From CAVVAH01 sp963746175 (lineage in GTDB: Bacteria; Actinomycetota; Actinomycetes; JACCUZ01): a DNA stretch of 64,000 nt. Numbering within the stretch: the first letter of the stretch is position 1; every line of letters begins with the position of its first letter. Positions 27,271-37,376 of the stretch are shown here, piece after piece. Made by a program: the position numbers and the translations under genes. The stretch covers positions 1,484,492 to 1,548,491 of the forward strand of contig CAVVAH010000004.1 of assembly GCA_963746175.1 (NCBI GenBank), read 5' to 3'. The notes beneath the pieces were generated by a model. That model was not told the DNA's origin. It searched no databases and worked only from the letters and a program-made list of their open reading frames with translations.

Positions 27271-28245
27271 CTACCAGGCGTAGGCCTCGGGGGCGGGGCC
27301 GCCGGGGCCGGGGAAGATCTCGTCGAGTCGGGCGAGCACGTCCTTGGTGAGCCGGATCTTCAGCGCCCGCAGCGAGCCGTCGAGCTGCTCCATGGTCCGT
27401 GGCCCGATGATCGGCCCGGTGACGCCCGGCTGGGCGAGCAGCCACGCGAGCCCGACGTCGGCGGGGTTCTCGCCCAGCTCGTCGCAGAGGTCCTCCCACG
27501 CCTTGATCGCCTTGCGGTTCTCCTTGAGGCCGTCCTTGGCGCGACCGCTGAGCCGGCGCTTGCCCTGCTCGGTCTTGCGGATGATGCCGCCGAGCAGACC
27601 GCCGTGCAGCGGCGACCACGGGATGACGCCGAGGCCGTAGTCGCGGCAGGCGGGCAGCACCTCGAGCTCGATGTCGCGGGTCAGCAGGTTGTAGATGGAC
27701 TGCTCGCTGACCAGCCCGGTGGAGTGCCGCCGGCGGGCCTCCTCCATGCCCTTCGCGATGTGCCACCCGGCATGGTTCGAGGATCCGAAGTAGAGGACCT
27801 TGCCCTGCGCGCGCAGGACGTCGAACGCCTCCCAGATCTCGTCCCACGGCGTCTCCAGGTCGACGTGGTGCATCTGGTACAGGTCGATGTGGTCGGTCTG
27901 CAGCCGGCGCAGCGATCCCTCGACGGCGTGCCGGATGTTGCGGGCCGACAGGAACGTGTCGTTGGGCCAGTCGCTCATCGAGCCGTAGAGCTTGGTGGCG
28001 ATGACGGTCTTCTCACGGCGGCCCCCGCCCTGGGCGAACCATCGGCCCACGATCTGCTCGGTGACGCCCTCGCCCTTCTTCCAGCCGTAGACGTTGGCGG
28101 TGTCGAAGAAGTTGATGCCGAGGTCGTGCGCCCGGTCCATGATCGCGTGCGAGTCGTCCTCGGAGGTCTCCGGCCCGAAGTTCATGGTGCCGAGGCAGAG
28201 CCGGCTGACGGACAGGCCGCTGCGGCCCAGGTGGGTGTAGTCCAT
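27271..28245 (-). CDS. Aldo/keto reductase
   Basis: A 324-residue aldo/keto reductase. Tetrad: Asp and Tyr in FFDTANVYGW, Lys in VIATKLYGS, His in LYQMHHVDLETP. Opening DYTHLGRSGLSVSRLCLGT and cofactor segment GPIIGPRTMEQL are typical of the AKR11/YdhF-like group. ATG 28245 is chosen; the 659-residue open frame through the AraC gene is a shadow. Divergent from an AraC-type regulator 81 bases away, which may regulate it. Substrate unknown. Confidence 0.92.
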   Translation of the reverse strand: MDYTHLGRSGLSVSRLCLGTMNFGPETSEDDSHAIMDRAHDLGINFFDTANVYGWKKGEGVTEQIVGRWFAQGGGRREKTVIATKLYGSMSDWPNDTFLSARNIRHAVEGSLRRLQTDHIDLYQMHHVDLETPWDEIWEAFDVLRAQGKVLYFGSSNHAGWHIAKGMEEARRRHSTGLVSEQSIYNLLTRDIELEVLPACRDYGLGVIPWSPLHGGLLGGIIRKTEQGKRRLSGRAKDGLKENRKAIKAWEDLCDELGENPADVGLAWLLAQPGVTGPIIGPRTMEQLDGSLRALKIRLTKDVLARLDEIFPGPGGPAPEAYAW

Positions 28246-28302
28246 CCCTCGATCCTGCCCCCGGCGCGGCGGAGAACAACCCACCAGGTACGGGCTGCGC
28301 TG

Positions 28303-28320
28303 ATGTCCGGTCGACATACT
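28303..28320 (+). promoter_or_regulatory. Inverted repeat overlapping a leaderless -10
   Basis: ATGTC (28303-28307) and GACAT (28313-28317) form an inverted repeat with 5 bases between. It overlaps CATACT (28315-28320), a -10-like hexamer 6 bases before the AraC start. It sits in the 81-base region between the divergent AraC and aldo/keto reductase genes, so binding would affect the regulator's own promoter. Confidence 0.35.
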
Positions 28321-28326
28321 GGCCGC

Positions 28327-29241
28327 ATGGGGGCGCCCGACCATTTCGTCGGCCTGGTCGACCGGCTGGCTGCCGATCTCGACGCGGCACCTGCCACGGC
28401 GGAGGCGCTCGCGGCCCAGGCCCACCTCTCGCGCTTCCACTTCGACCGGGTCGTCAAAGCAGTCGCGGGGGAGAGCCCGACCCGGTTCCGCTCCCGGGTC
28501 CTGCTGGAGCGGGCGGCCTACCGGATGATCACGACCGAGGACACCCTTCTCGACATCGCCGTCGCTGCCGGCTTCGGCAGCCACGAGGCGTTCACGCGGG
28601 CCTTCGGCCGTGAGTACGGCGTCGCACCGTCCGTCTGGCGCGACCGACCCACCAGGTTCCAGATCGCCGCCCCCAACGACGTGCACTTCCACCCGCCTGG
28701 TGGCCTCCGGCTGCCGGCCCGGCACAGGATGGACGGCATGACCCTGGTCGTCGAGATGGTCGAGCACCACGTCTGGCTGGTGGGTGAGCTGGTCGACCGT
28801 GCTGCCGGGCTCGACGACGCCCGCCTCGACGAGCCGTTCTCCGGGACCGTCCCGGGCATCGACGGCGGCACTCTGCGCTGGGCTCTGTCCCGCCTGGTCG
28901 GTCAGATGGCGATGTGGAACGCGGCGGTGGGTGACCGCGAGTACGACTTCGACGTCGAGCAGGCCGAGCCGGTCGCGTCCATGCGTGAGCGGCTCGCGGT
29001 AGCCGGCCCCGAGTTCCTCGCCAACGTCCGGACCTACGCCGAGGAGGGTCGCTTCGACGAGACGTTCGTCGAGGCGTTCAGCCCGGAGCCGGTGGTGCTC
29101 AGCTACGGCGCCATGGTCGCCCACGTGCTGACCTTCGCCGCTCACCACCGGCTGATCGCGGTGGCCAAGCTGCGCGAGCACGGCATCGACGACCTCGGCT
29201 TCGGCGACCCCAAGCAGTGGTTCGCGCGCCCCTCGGCCTGA
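28327..29241 (+). CDS. AraC-family regulator with DinB-like C-terminal domain
   Basis: A 304-residue protein. The AraC/XylS DNA-binding domain is at the N-terminus (about 15-115): TAEALAAQAHLSRFHFDRVV, then TLLDIAVAAGFGSHEAFTRA and FGREYGVAPSVWR. The C-terminal part (about 130-300) resembles a DinB/YfiT-like helical bundle with His-containing MVEHHVWLVGEL and MVAHVLTFAAHHR, a possible metal site. This domain order is recurrent in actinobacteria. ATG 28327 fits a leaderless -10. Confidence 0.9.
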   Translation: MGAPDHFVGLVDRLAADLDAAPATAEALAAQAHLSRFHFDRVVKAVAGESPTRFRSRVLLERAAYRMITTEDTLLDIAVAAGFGSHEAFTRAFGREYGVAPSVWRDRPTRFQIAAPNDVHFHPPGGLRLPARHRMDGMTLVVEMVEHHVWLVGELVDRAAGLDDARLDEPFSGTVPGIDGGTLRWALSRLVGQMAMWNAAVGDREYDFDVEQAEPVASMRERLAVAGPEFLANVRTYAEEGRFDETFVEAFSPEPVVLSYGAMVAHVLTFAAHHRLIAVAKLREHGIDDLGFGDPKQWFARPSA

Positions 29242-29316
29242 GGAGCGCAACCTCGATCAAGCGGTGCGTGTCCGGTGCCACCGAGGCTGGGTGTAGTCCC
29301 GCCGAGGAGGAGAGCC

Positions 29317-29810
29317 GTGAAGCTGCCCTACGCCGAACCCCACACACCGATCGAGGCCGGCGAGCCCGTGGTCCCGGAGCCGCCCCGACGGGGCGAGCCC
29401 GGCGGCGAGCCCTGCGGCGTCTGCGAGGGACACACCATCGCGAAGGTCTGGGAGGACGAGCACTGGACGCTGCACCCACCCGTCGGCGGCAGCCTGCCGG
29501 GCACCGTGTGGGCCGCGTCGAAGGTGCACGTGGACTCCTTCGCCGACCTTCCTGCGGGGGCGCAGGCGACCTTCGGGCCGCTGTGCGCCCGAGTCGACGC
29601 CGCGCTGATGGCGCGCGGCGACGTCGGCCGGGTCCATCTCTACCGCTGGGGCGACGGCGGCGCGCACTTCCACGTCTGGTTCATGCCGCGCCCGCTGGGG
29701 ATGCTCGAGGCGGCGGGAGCGATGCTCCCGCTCTGGGAGGACGTCCTGCCGAACGTCACCGACGACGAGCTGCGGGTCGCGGCCGAGGAGCTGGCCGCGC
29801 GGATGGGCGC

Positions 29811-29814
<4 letters not shown>
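29317..29814 (+). CDS. HIT-like protein
   Basis: A 165-residue protein of the histidine-triad-like superfamily: CGVCEGHTIAKVWEDEHWTL at the start of the domain, PGTVWAASKVHVDSFADL, and the active-site-like GGAHFHVWFMPRP near residue 116. The third His of the classic H-x-H-x-H triad is replaced by Trp, so nucleotidyl hydrolase activity is uncertain. GTG 29317 has GAGGAGGAG upstream. Its stop overlaps the next permease gene (GTGA). Confidence 0.75.
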
Positions 29815-31061
<1,247 letters not shown>

Positions 31062-31105
31062 CCGGCTCGGCGAGCCGGCCGTCGCGGTCCTCGCGCAGGT
31101 CGCCC

Positions 31106-31111
31106 TAGGCT
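31106..31111 (+). promoter_or_regulatory. Leaderless -10 box of the MFS gene
   Basis: TAGGCT ends 6 bases before GTG 31118. This spacing would place the transcription start at or next to the start codon, as for several other genes in the window. No clear -35 element is seen. Confidence 0.45.
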
Positions 31112-31117
31112 CTTCCG

Positions 31118-32314
31118 GTGAGCACCACCACCGATGCCCCGGCCTCGGTACGACGACAGGCGTGGGCCGTCCGGGTCGTGTTCGCCTCCAACGGGATGCT
31201 GTTCGCCACCTGGGCGTCCCGCATCCCGGCGGTGCGGGACGACCTGCACGCCGACGAGCGTGGCCTCGGCTTCGCGCTGCTGTTCATCGCCGTCGGGTCG
31301 CTGGTCGCGATGCCGTTCTCCGGCCGGCTGGTCGCCGGGGTCGGGGCGCGCGCGGTCCTCGTCGCCTGCATCGCAGCGTGCTGCCTCGCCTACCCGGCGC
31401 TCGCGCTCGCGCCCGACCTCGCGGTGCTGTCGGCCGTGCTGCTCGTCATCGGTGCGGGGAGTGGCGTCTGGGACGTCGCGATGAACGTGTCCGGCCACGT
31501 CGTCGAGCGCGAAGCCGGGAAGGACCTGATGCCCGGCTTCCACGCCGCGTGGAGCATCGGCACCGTGCTCGGCGCGGGCGTCGGTGCCCTGGCGGCCCAT
31601 GCCGGTGTCGACCCGTTCTGGCACTTCGCGGTCATGAACGCCCTGGTGCTGGTCGGCGGCCTGTACTGCGTGCGCGTCATGCCCGATGGCAGGGACGAGA
31701 CAGCGGGTGACAACGCCGAGGGCGAGCACCACGTCGTCTCGCCGGTCGGCCCCCTGATCCGGGACCCCCGGCTGCTCGGCCTCGGCGTCATGTGCTTCTT
31801 CGCGGCGTGGGCGGAGGGCTCCGCGAACGACTGGCTGGCGTTGATGATCCACGACCACCGCGACGCGTCCGGCGCGCTCGCCGCCGCCGGCTTCGCCGTC
31901 TTCGCGACGGCGATGACCCTCGGCCGGCTGGCGGGGACGCCCGTCGTCACCAGGTTCGGACGGGTCCGATCCCTGCGTGTCGGGGCCGCTGTGGCCGCGG
32001 TCGGCGTCGTCCTCCTGCTCACCGTGCCCGTGCTGGCCGTGAGCTACGTCGGCGCACTGCTCTGGGGGCTGGGCATCGCGATCGGCTTCCCCCTGGCCAT
32101 GACCGCCGCCGGCGAGACGCCGGGTCGCGGCCCGTCGGCCATCGCGACGGTGGCGACGATCGCCTACTCCGGCTTCCTCGTCGGCCCTCCGCTGATCGGG
32201 ACCTTCGCCCACGCCGTCGGCCTCGACCACGCCCTGTGGGTCGTCGTGGCCCTGACCGCCGGCATGGTGGCGCTGGCGGGCAACGCACGGCCGGTGCGCG
32301 ACCAGGGACACTAG
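31118..32314 (+). CDS. MFS transporter (YbjJ-like)
   Basis: A 398-residue protein with 12 hydrophobic segments. The FASNGMLFATWASRIPAVRD segment and GSGVWDVAMNVSGHVVER are characteristic of the YbjJ-like MFS group. It contains a His/Glu-rich central loop after helix 6. It probably forms a unit with the methyltransferase gene 5 bases downstream. Substrate unknown. Confidence 0.9.
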   Translation: MSTTTDAPASVRRQAWAVRVVFASNGMLFATWASRIPAVRDDLHADERGLGFALLFIAVGSLVAMPFSGRLVAGVGARAVLVACIAACCLAYPALALAPDLAVLSAVLLVIGAGSGVWDVAMNVSGHVVEREAGKDLMPGFHAAWSIGTVLGAGVGALAAHAGVDPFWHFAVMNALVLVGGLYCVRVMPDGRDETAGDNAEGEHHVVSPVGPLIRDPRLLGLGVMCFFAAWAEGSANDWLALMIHDHRDASGALAAAGFAVFATAMTLGRLAGTPVVTRFGRVRSLRVGAAVAAVGVVLLLTVPVLAVSYVGALLWGLGIAIGFPLAMTAAGETPGRGPSAIATVATIAYSGFLVGPPLIGTFAHAVGLDHALWVVVALTAGMVALAGNARPVRDQGH

Positions 32315-32318
32315 GCAG

Positions 32319-33491
32319 ATGCCCGAGGACCTCGACGGCGCCCTGCTCCAGGTGCGCGGCCTGCTGTTGGACCCCGACGCGCTCGTGCGCGCGGTGGCCG
32401 CCGGCAAGCGGCGCTCCGCCGTCCCGGACTGGCGCCGGGTCGAGATCCGCCCGGTCGACCTCAAGGAGGGCCGTCACCTGCAGGTGGTGACGTACGACGA
32501 CCGGCAGGCGACGACCACCAACCAGGCGTACGGCGACGCGGCCGCGGCCGAGGTCGACGCGCTGCTCGCGCAGCCGTTCGGCAACTGGCACGTGCAGACC
32601 ACCGACGAGACCGTCCAGCTGCGCGTCACCAAGAAGGGGCTGGCGCAGCTGCACCGGTCCGCCGCGACCGCGGAGCAGAGCACCGGCCACGACCGCGCGG
32701 CGCAGCACCTCATCGACCCGGGCGATCCGCTGTTCCGTGTGCTCGGCGCGGGGGCCGGCAAGCGCCGCCAGGTCGACGCGTTCCTCCGCGTGCTGCAGGC
32801 CGCCGTCGCCGACGCCGCGTCCGACCTGCCGGCCGACCGGCCGCTGCACGTCGTCGACCTCGGGTGCGGCAACGCCTACCTCAGCTTCGCTGCCTACCGG
32901 TTCCTCGCCGGGGGCCGGGACGTCCGGCTCACCGGTGTCGACCAGCGACCGGAGATGCGCGAGCGCAACAGTGCGATCGCCGAACAGCTCGGCTGGTCGG
33001 GCCGGGTGCAGTTCGTCGCCGGCGCGATCGCCGACTCGTCCGACGACCTCGGCGAGGTCGACGTCGTCCTCGCACTGCACGCCTGCGACACCGCCACCGA
33101 CGACGCGCTCGCCCGGGCCGTGCACTCGCACGCCACCGTCGTGCTCGCGTCGCCGTGCTGCCACCACGACATGCAGCGGCAGATGTCCGCGGGCAGCGCC
33201 CCGGCGCCGTACGGCCTGGTGGCCCGGCACGGGATCCTGCGCGAGCGCCTGGGCGACGTGCTCACGGACGCGGTGCGGGCCGCCCTGCTGCGCCGGGTGG
33301 GCTACCAGGTCGAGGTGGTGCAGTTCGTCTCGGCCGAGTACACCCCGCGCAACACGATGATCCGGGCGGTCCGGCAGCACGGTGGCCCGCGGCCCGGCGC
33401 CGACGCGGAGTACGACGAGCTGGTCGCCTCCTGGGGCGTGACGCCGCACCTGCAGACGCTGCTCGCCGACGACCTTGCCGGCCGCGGCTAG
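32319..33491 (+). CDS. SAM-dependent methyltransferase (Methyltransf_32 type)
   Basis: A 390-residue protein. The N-terminal half (about 1-160) carries a LKEGRHLQVVTYDDRQATTTN motif and THE KKG loop of this family; the C-terminal half is a class I methyltransferase domain with SAM motif I HVVDLGCGNAYLSFAAYRFL (about 187-206), VDQRPEMRERN, ALHACDTATDDAL and ASPCCHHDM. The CC-HH motif is typical of the group found in RNA-modifying relatives (family knowledge), so an RNA substrate is possible. Starts at ATG 32319. Confidence 0.85.
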   Translation: MPEDLDGALLQVRGLLLDPDALVRAVAAGKRRSAVPDWRRVEIRPVDLKEGRHLQVVTYDDRQATTTNQAYGDAAAAEVDALLAQPFGNWHVQTTDETVQLRVTKKGLAQLHRSAATAEQSTGHDRAAQHLIDPGDPLFRVLGAGAGKRRQVDAFLRVLQAAVADAASDLPADRPLHVVDLGCGNAYLSFAAYRFLAGGRDVRLTGVDQRPEMRERNSAIAEQLGWSGRVQFVAGAIADSSDDLGEVDVVLALHACDTATDDALARAVHSHATVVLASPCCHHDMQRQMSAGSAPAPYGLVARHGILRERLGDVLTDAVRAALLRRVGYQVEVVQFVSAEYTPRNTMIRAVRQHGGPRPGADAEYDELVASWGVTPHLQTLLADDLAGRG

Positions 33492-34467
33492 CGCGGTCGT
33501 CGCGGCCGCGGGGTTCCTGCTCGCCGCCGCGCCCGGACCCGTCGTCGTGCTCGCCTTCCAGGACCCGGCGATCGACGAGTCGAGCGGGCTCGCGGCCTCG
33601 GCAGTCCGCCAGGACCTGGTGTGGACGCACAACGACGGCGGCGCCGTCGCGCAGGTGTTCGGCATCGACCGGGACGGCGCGACGGCGGCGACCGTGACGC
33701 TGGCCGGTGTGGACCCCTACGACCCCGAGGCGCTGGCCCCCGGCCGCGGCCCGGAGGGCGAGCCGGCCCTGTTCCTGGGCGACACCGGTGACAACCTGCG
33801 CGAGCGACCCGACATCTCGGTGTTCCGGTTCGACGAGCCGGCCTCGCTCGGCGACAGCACGGCGGAGGTGACGTGGTACCGGTTCGCCTACCCGGACGGG
33901 CCGCACGACGCCGAGGCGCTGCTCGTCGCCCCGGACGGGCGCCTGATGGTCGCGACGAAGGGCATCTCCGGGCAGGGGCTCTACCGCGCCCCGCGGGAGC
34001 TGGTCACCGAGGACGAGGGCACGAACCGGCTGCGCCGCATCGCGTCGGTGCCGTCGCTGGTGACCGACGGTGCCTACCTCCCGGACGGCCGGTTCGTGCT
34101 GCGCACCTACTCCGCGGTGTTCGTCTACGACCGGCCGGGCCACGAGGTCGCGCGTGCCGACCTGCCCGGGCAGCAGCAGGGCGAGTCGATCGCCGCCGAC
34201 GGCGACCGGCTGCTCGTCGGCAGCGAAGGCGTGCACTCCCAGGTGCTCGCGGTGCCGGTCCCCGGCGGTGCCGGGACGCCGAGCCCGGCACCGTCGTCGA
34301 CGCCGCCGGGCGCCTCGACGCCGGCGTCGCAGCCGGGTCGGCGGGCCGACGACCCGGCCGGGCCTCCGCACCCGGCGGCCTACGCCGCCGTCGGTGGCCT
34401 CGCGCTGCTCGGCGTCCTCGCGGCGGTCGCCGTCAGCCGCCGCCGGCGCAGGTCTCGCGGATCTTGA
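33475..34467 (+). CDS. Membrane-anchored propeller-like secreted protein
   Basis: A 330-residue exported protein starting at TTG 33475, 17 bases inside the preceding gene. A signal-like segment (AAASAVVAAAGFLLAAAP) is followed by an extracellular beta-rich domain with propeller-like strands (DLVWTHNDGGAVAQVFGIDR, LFLGDTGDNLRERPDISVFR, PDGRLMVATKGISGQGLYR), a Pro/Ser/Thr linker, and a C-terminal helix with basic stop (AAYAAVGGLALLGVLAAVAV then RRRRRSRG). It looks like a cell-surface sensor or binding protein. Function unknown. Confidence 0.75.
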   Translation: MPAAASAVVAAAGFLLAAAPGPVVVLAFQDPAIDESSGLAASAVRQDLVWTHNDGGAVAQVFGIDRDGATAATVTLAGVDPYDPEALAPGRGPEGEPALFLGDTGDNLRERPDISVFRFDEPASLGDSTAEVTWYRFAYPDGPHDAEALLVAPDGRLMVATKGISGQGLYRAPRELVTEDEGTNRLRRIASVPSLVTDGAYLPDGRFVLRTYSAVFVYDRPGHEVARADLPGQQQGESIAADGDRLLVGSEGVHSQVLAVPVPGGAGTPSPAPSSTPPGASTPASQPGRRADDPAGPPHPAAYAAVGGLALLGVLAAVAVSRRRRRSRGS

Positions 34468-34469
34468 GG

Positions 34470-34498
34470 CGACACGCCGCTCTGGAGCCCGCGTGTCG
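34470..34498. terminator. Hairpin between convergent genes
   Basis: CGACACGC (34470-34477) pairs with GCGTGTCG (34491-34498) across 13 bases, just after the plus-strand stop at 34467 and before the minus-strand stop at 34522. No T-run is present. Confidence 0.5.
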
Positions 34499-34521
34499 TC
34501 CCGAGATCCGGATCCGGGTGG

Positions 34522-35676
34522 TCAGCCCGCCGCTGTGACCGCGGTCCGGGCCGGCGCCAGCCGGATCCCGACGGCGGCGACGACGAGCAGGGCGGGCACG
34601 ACGAGCATCGCGGTGTGGATCGTCGTCGCGTCCGCCAGCGCACCGAGGCCGAACGGGCCGGCTCCGGAGGCCACGGCTGCCCCGATGCCGACACGCGCGC
34701 TGGCGCGGTCCGGCTGGCCGTCGGACGCGGCGATGGCGCGGGACAGCCCGAGCGGGAAGTAGAGGGCGACCCCCAGCCCGCAGAGCAGCAGGCCGAGCAC
34801 GGCGAACGGCGCAGCAGTGCTCAGCCAGAAGAGTGCGAAGCCCGCCGCGTTGAGCACGAGTGCGCCGTACAGCAGCCGGTCGACGGGCAGCCGCAGGGCG
34901 AGGCGCCCGCCGACGAGCCGGCCGACGCACATGCCGGCGACCAGTGCCGTCACGGCCGCCGACGCCTCGGCCGCGGTGAGCGTGGTCCGCCGGGCCAGCA
35001 TGTCCGCGGCCCAGAGGGTCAGGCAGAACTCCACGCCGATGCCGGCGGTGACCACCACCCAGGTGACCCAGTAGTGCCGGCTGAGTCGCGTCCCGGCGGT
35101 GTCGCCGCGCCGCGGGCCACGGTCGGCGGGCACGGGGACCGACCGCGACAGGACCGCGAGCACGCCGACGACGGGCAGCAGGACGAGCAGCGCCGGCCGC
35201 CAGGAGCCGAGCGCGACCGCGACCCCGACGGCGAGCGGGGACACCGCCCCCACGCCGGCGGCGACGGCGTTGGCCTCGGTGATGGCGGCCGGCCCGCTCG
35301 GGCCGTGCAACGCCGCGAGCACCGTCGACGTGCAGGTGACGACGTACGAGCCGCCGAACGAGCAGAGGAACGCCCCGCCGAGCGTGGCGGGCAGCGCGGT
35401 CAGCGAGGTGAGCAGCAGGATGCCCAGGCACACCACGACGAGGCCGGCCCAGATCATCGTGACCCGGCCGACGAGGCTGACCAGGGCCGCGACGGTCAGC
35501 GCGCTGACGAGAGCGCCGACGGCCAGCGCCGTGCCGTGCAGCCCGGCCACGGTCCGGCTGAAGCCCTGCTCGTCGCGCAGCAGCGTCAGCGCCGGTCCGA
35601 AGCCGTAGAGGAACCAGCCGTAGACGCCGAGCTGCCCGTAGGTCAGCCAGGTGCGCCGGTCCCGCTGCAGCCTCAC
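34522..35676 (-). CDS. MFS transporter
   Basis: A 384-residue inner-membrane protein with 12 hydrophobic segments, from WLTYGQLGVYGWFLYGFGPA to TIHTAMLVVPALLVVAAVG. GTG 35676 is chosen because the basic leader LQRDRRTW follows; no good ribosome site is seen, so the start is uncertain. It lies 17 bases after serC on the same strand and could be co-transcribed with it. It resembles the CynX/oxalate-formate antiporter branch, but the substrate is unknown. Confidence 0.85.
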   Translation of the reverse strand: MRLQRDRRTWLTYGQLGVYGWFLYGFGPALTLLRDEQGFSRTVAGLHGTALAVGALVSALTVAALVSLVGRVTMIWAGLVVVCLGILLLTSLTALPATLGGAFLCSFGGSYVVTCTSTVLAALHGPSGPAAITEANAVAAGVGAVSPLAVGVAVALGSWRPALLVLLPVVGVLAVLSRSVPVPADRGPRRGDTAGTRLSRHYWVTWVVVTAGIGVEFCLTLWAADMLARRTTLTAAEASAAVTALVAGMCVGRLVGGRLALRLPVDRLLYGALVLNAAGFALFWLSTAAPFAVLGLLLCGLGVALYFPLGLSRAIAASDGQPDRASARVGIGAAVASGAGPFGLGALADATTIHTAMLVVPALLVVAAVGIRLAPARTAVTAAG

Positions 35677-35693
35677 CGATGCGGTCGGAAGCG

Positions 35694-36812
35694 TCAGAGG
35701 GCGGCGACGACGTGGTCGATGCAGGCGGTGAGCGCCTCGACGTCGTCCGGGTCGACCGCCGGGAACATCGCGACGCGCAGCTGGTTGCGGCCGAGCTTGC
35801 GGTAGGGCTCGGTGTCGACGATCCCGTTGGCGCGCAGCACCCTCGCGACCGCGGCGGCGTCGATGCCGTCCGCGAAGTCGATGGTGCCGACGACCGCGGA
35901 CCGCTGCGCCGGGTCGGCGACGAACGGCGTCGCGAACTCGGACCTGTCGGCCCAGCCGTAGAGCCGGCTGCTGGACTCGGCGGTGCGCTCGGTGGCCCAC
36001 TTGAGGCCGCCCTGGCCGTTGAACCACTCGACCTGGTGGGCCAGCAGGAAGATCGTGGCCAGCGCTGGTGTGTTGTACGTCTGGTCGAGACGGGAGTTGT
36101 CGATCGCGATCTGCAGGTCGCTGAACGCCGGGACCCACCGGCCGGTCGCCTGCACCTGCGCCACCCGCTCGATCGCGGCCGGCGACATCAGTGCCAGCCA
36201 CAGGCCGCCGTCGCTGGCGAAGGACTTCTGCGGGGCGAAGTAGTAGACGTCGGTCTCGCCGACCTCCACCGGGAGGCCGCCGGCGCCACTGGTCGCGTCG
36301 ACGAGCACCAACGCGTCGTCGTCCGCGCCGTCGACGCGGTGGAGGGGCATGGCGACACCGGTCGACGTCTCGTTGTGCGTGAGGGCGTAGACGTCGACGC
36401 CGGCCTCGGGGCGCGGCAGCGGGTGGGTGCCCGGGTCGCTCGCCACGATGCTCGGGCCGGCGAGGAACGGCGCTGCCGTCGTCGCGGCGGCGAACTTGGA
36501 GGAGAACTCGCCGAACACGAGGTGCTGCGAGCGCTCACGCACCAGGTTGAGGACGGCGATGTCCCAGAACGCGGTCGTACCGCCGTTGCCGAGGACCACC
36601 TCGTAGCCGTCGGGCACGGTGAACAGCTCGGTGAGCCCGGCCCGGACCCGGCCCACGACGCTCTTCACGGTCTTCTGCCGGTGGGAGGTGCCGAGGTACG
36701 ACGTGCCGCTCGCGGCCAGCGCCGCCAGCGCCTCCGGGCGGACCTTGGACGGGCCGGAGCCGAACCGCCCGTCGCGCGGCTTGATGCTGTCCGGGATCAC
36801 GATGTCGCTCAC
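35694..36812 (-). CDS. serC: Phosphoserine aminotransferase
   Basis: A 372-residue PLP enzyme that converts 3-phosphohydroxypyruvate and glutamate to O-phosphoserine in serine synthesis. The actinobacterial SerC pattern is clear: DGRFGSGPSKVRPEALAAL, LGTSHRQKTVKS, NGGTTAFWDIAVLNLVRE, and the PLP lysine in FAPQKSFASDGG (about residue 198). A strongly conserved SRLDQTYNTPALATIFLLA segment follows. Length is normal. Upstream, TACCCT lies 13 bases before ATG 36812 and may be its -10. Confidence 0.96.
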   Translation of the reverse strand: MSDIVIPDSIKPRDGRFGSGPSKVRPEALAALAASGTSYLGTSHRQKTVKSVVGRVRAGLTELFTVPDGYEVVLGNGGTTAFWDIAVLNLVRERSQHLVFGEFSSKFAAATTAAPFLAGPSIVASDPGTHPLPRPEAGVDVYALTHNETSTGVAMPLHRVDGADDDALVLVDATSGAGGLPVEVGETDVYYFAPQKSFASDGGLWLALMSPAAIERVAQVQATGRWVPAFSDLQIAIDNSRLDQTYNTPALATIFLLAHQVEWFNGQGGLKWATERTAESSSRLYGWADRSEFATPFVADPAQRSAVVGTIDFADGIDAAAVARVLRANGIVDTEPYRKLGRNQLRVAMFPAVDPDDVEALTACIDHVVAAL

Positions 36813-36929
36813 CCGGCAAAGGGTAGGCGGGCCGGCCGGAGCGACGGCCCGGGCGCCCAGCGAGTGGACGCCCGGTGCCGAGGTGCGTCGTGGTCACCAC
36901 CTGCGTCGTGCGGGCGGCCGCCATCGCCG

Positions 36930-37211
36930 TCACGCGCTGTTCGTGCTGCGCAGGACGCCGAGACGGCGGTGGTACTCGGCGTCGTCGATGTCGCCGGCCG
37001 CGTACCGCTCGGCGAGCGCCCGCTCGCCGGCCCGCTGCCCGGAGAAGCGGGCCCGGTGGCGGCCGCCACGGACGAACAGCGTGACGAAGGTGGCCAGGAC
37101 GAGCAGCCAGACCAGCGGGAAGATCGGCCACCAGTGACCGGGTCCGTCCCAGTGGTCGGCGAGGACGGTGGACTGTGCGAGGACGGTGCTGTGGATGGTG
37201 TCGAGCGTCAT
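36930..37211 (-). CDS. SHOCT-domain membrane protein
   Basis: A 93-residue protein: one N-terminal transmembrane helix (WPIFPLVWLLVLATFVTLFV), a basic linker (RGGRHRARFSGQR), and a SHOCT motif near the end (ALAERYAAGDIDDAEYHRRL). ATG 37211 is preceded by GAGAGG. It is divergent from a two-component system whose control region contains a palindrome at 37303-37320; similar small SHOCT proteins are frequently targets of such systems (inference). Function unknown. Confidence 0.85.
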   Translation of the reverse strand: MTLDTIHSTVLAQSTVLADHWDGPGHWWPIFPLVWLLVLATFVTLFVRGGRHRARFSGQRAGERALAERYAAGDIDDAEYHRRLGVLRSTNSA

Positions 37212-37302
37212 GATGACGGGCCTCTCGTGACGGGATGGGCTGACGTGCCCCATCGTCGGAGCGGCGGCGTCCCGCGTCGTCAGCGTCGCGGCGGCTCCTG
37301 CA

Positions 37303-37370
37303 GTACGCAGTCCTGCGTACGCCGGGTCACCACCACGCTGACGACCGTCGGGCGGTGTTCGACCTAGGGT
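37303..37370 (+). promoter_or_regulatory. Palindrome and leaderless -10 before the two-component genes
   Basis: GTACGCAG (37303-37310), TC, and CTGCGTAC (37313-37320) form a perfect 8-base-arm palindrome between the SHOCT gene and the histidine kinase gene. A TAGGGT -10 box at 37365-37370 ends 6 bases before GTG 37377. The palindrome is a candidate site for the LuxR-type response regulator encoded next door. Confidence 0.5.
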
Positions 37371-37376
37371 CGGGTC

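Noticed and set aside
28246..29250. Upstream part of the 659-residue frame of the third aldo/keto reductase
   Set aside because: It is the complement of the AraC-type gene and has no family match.
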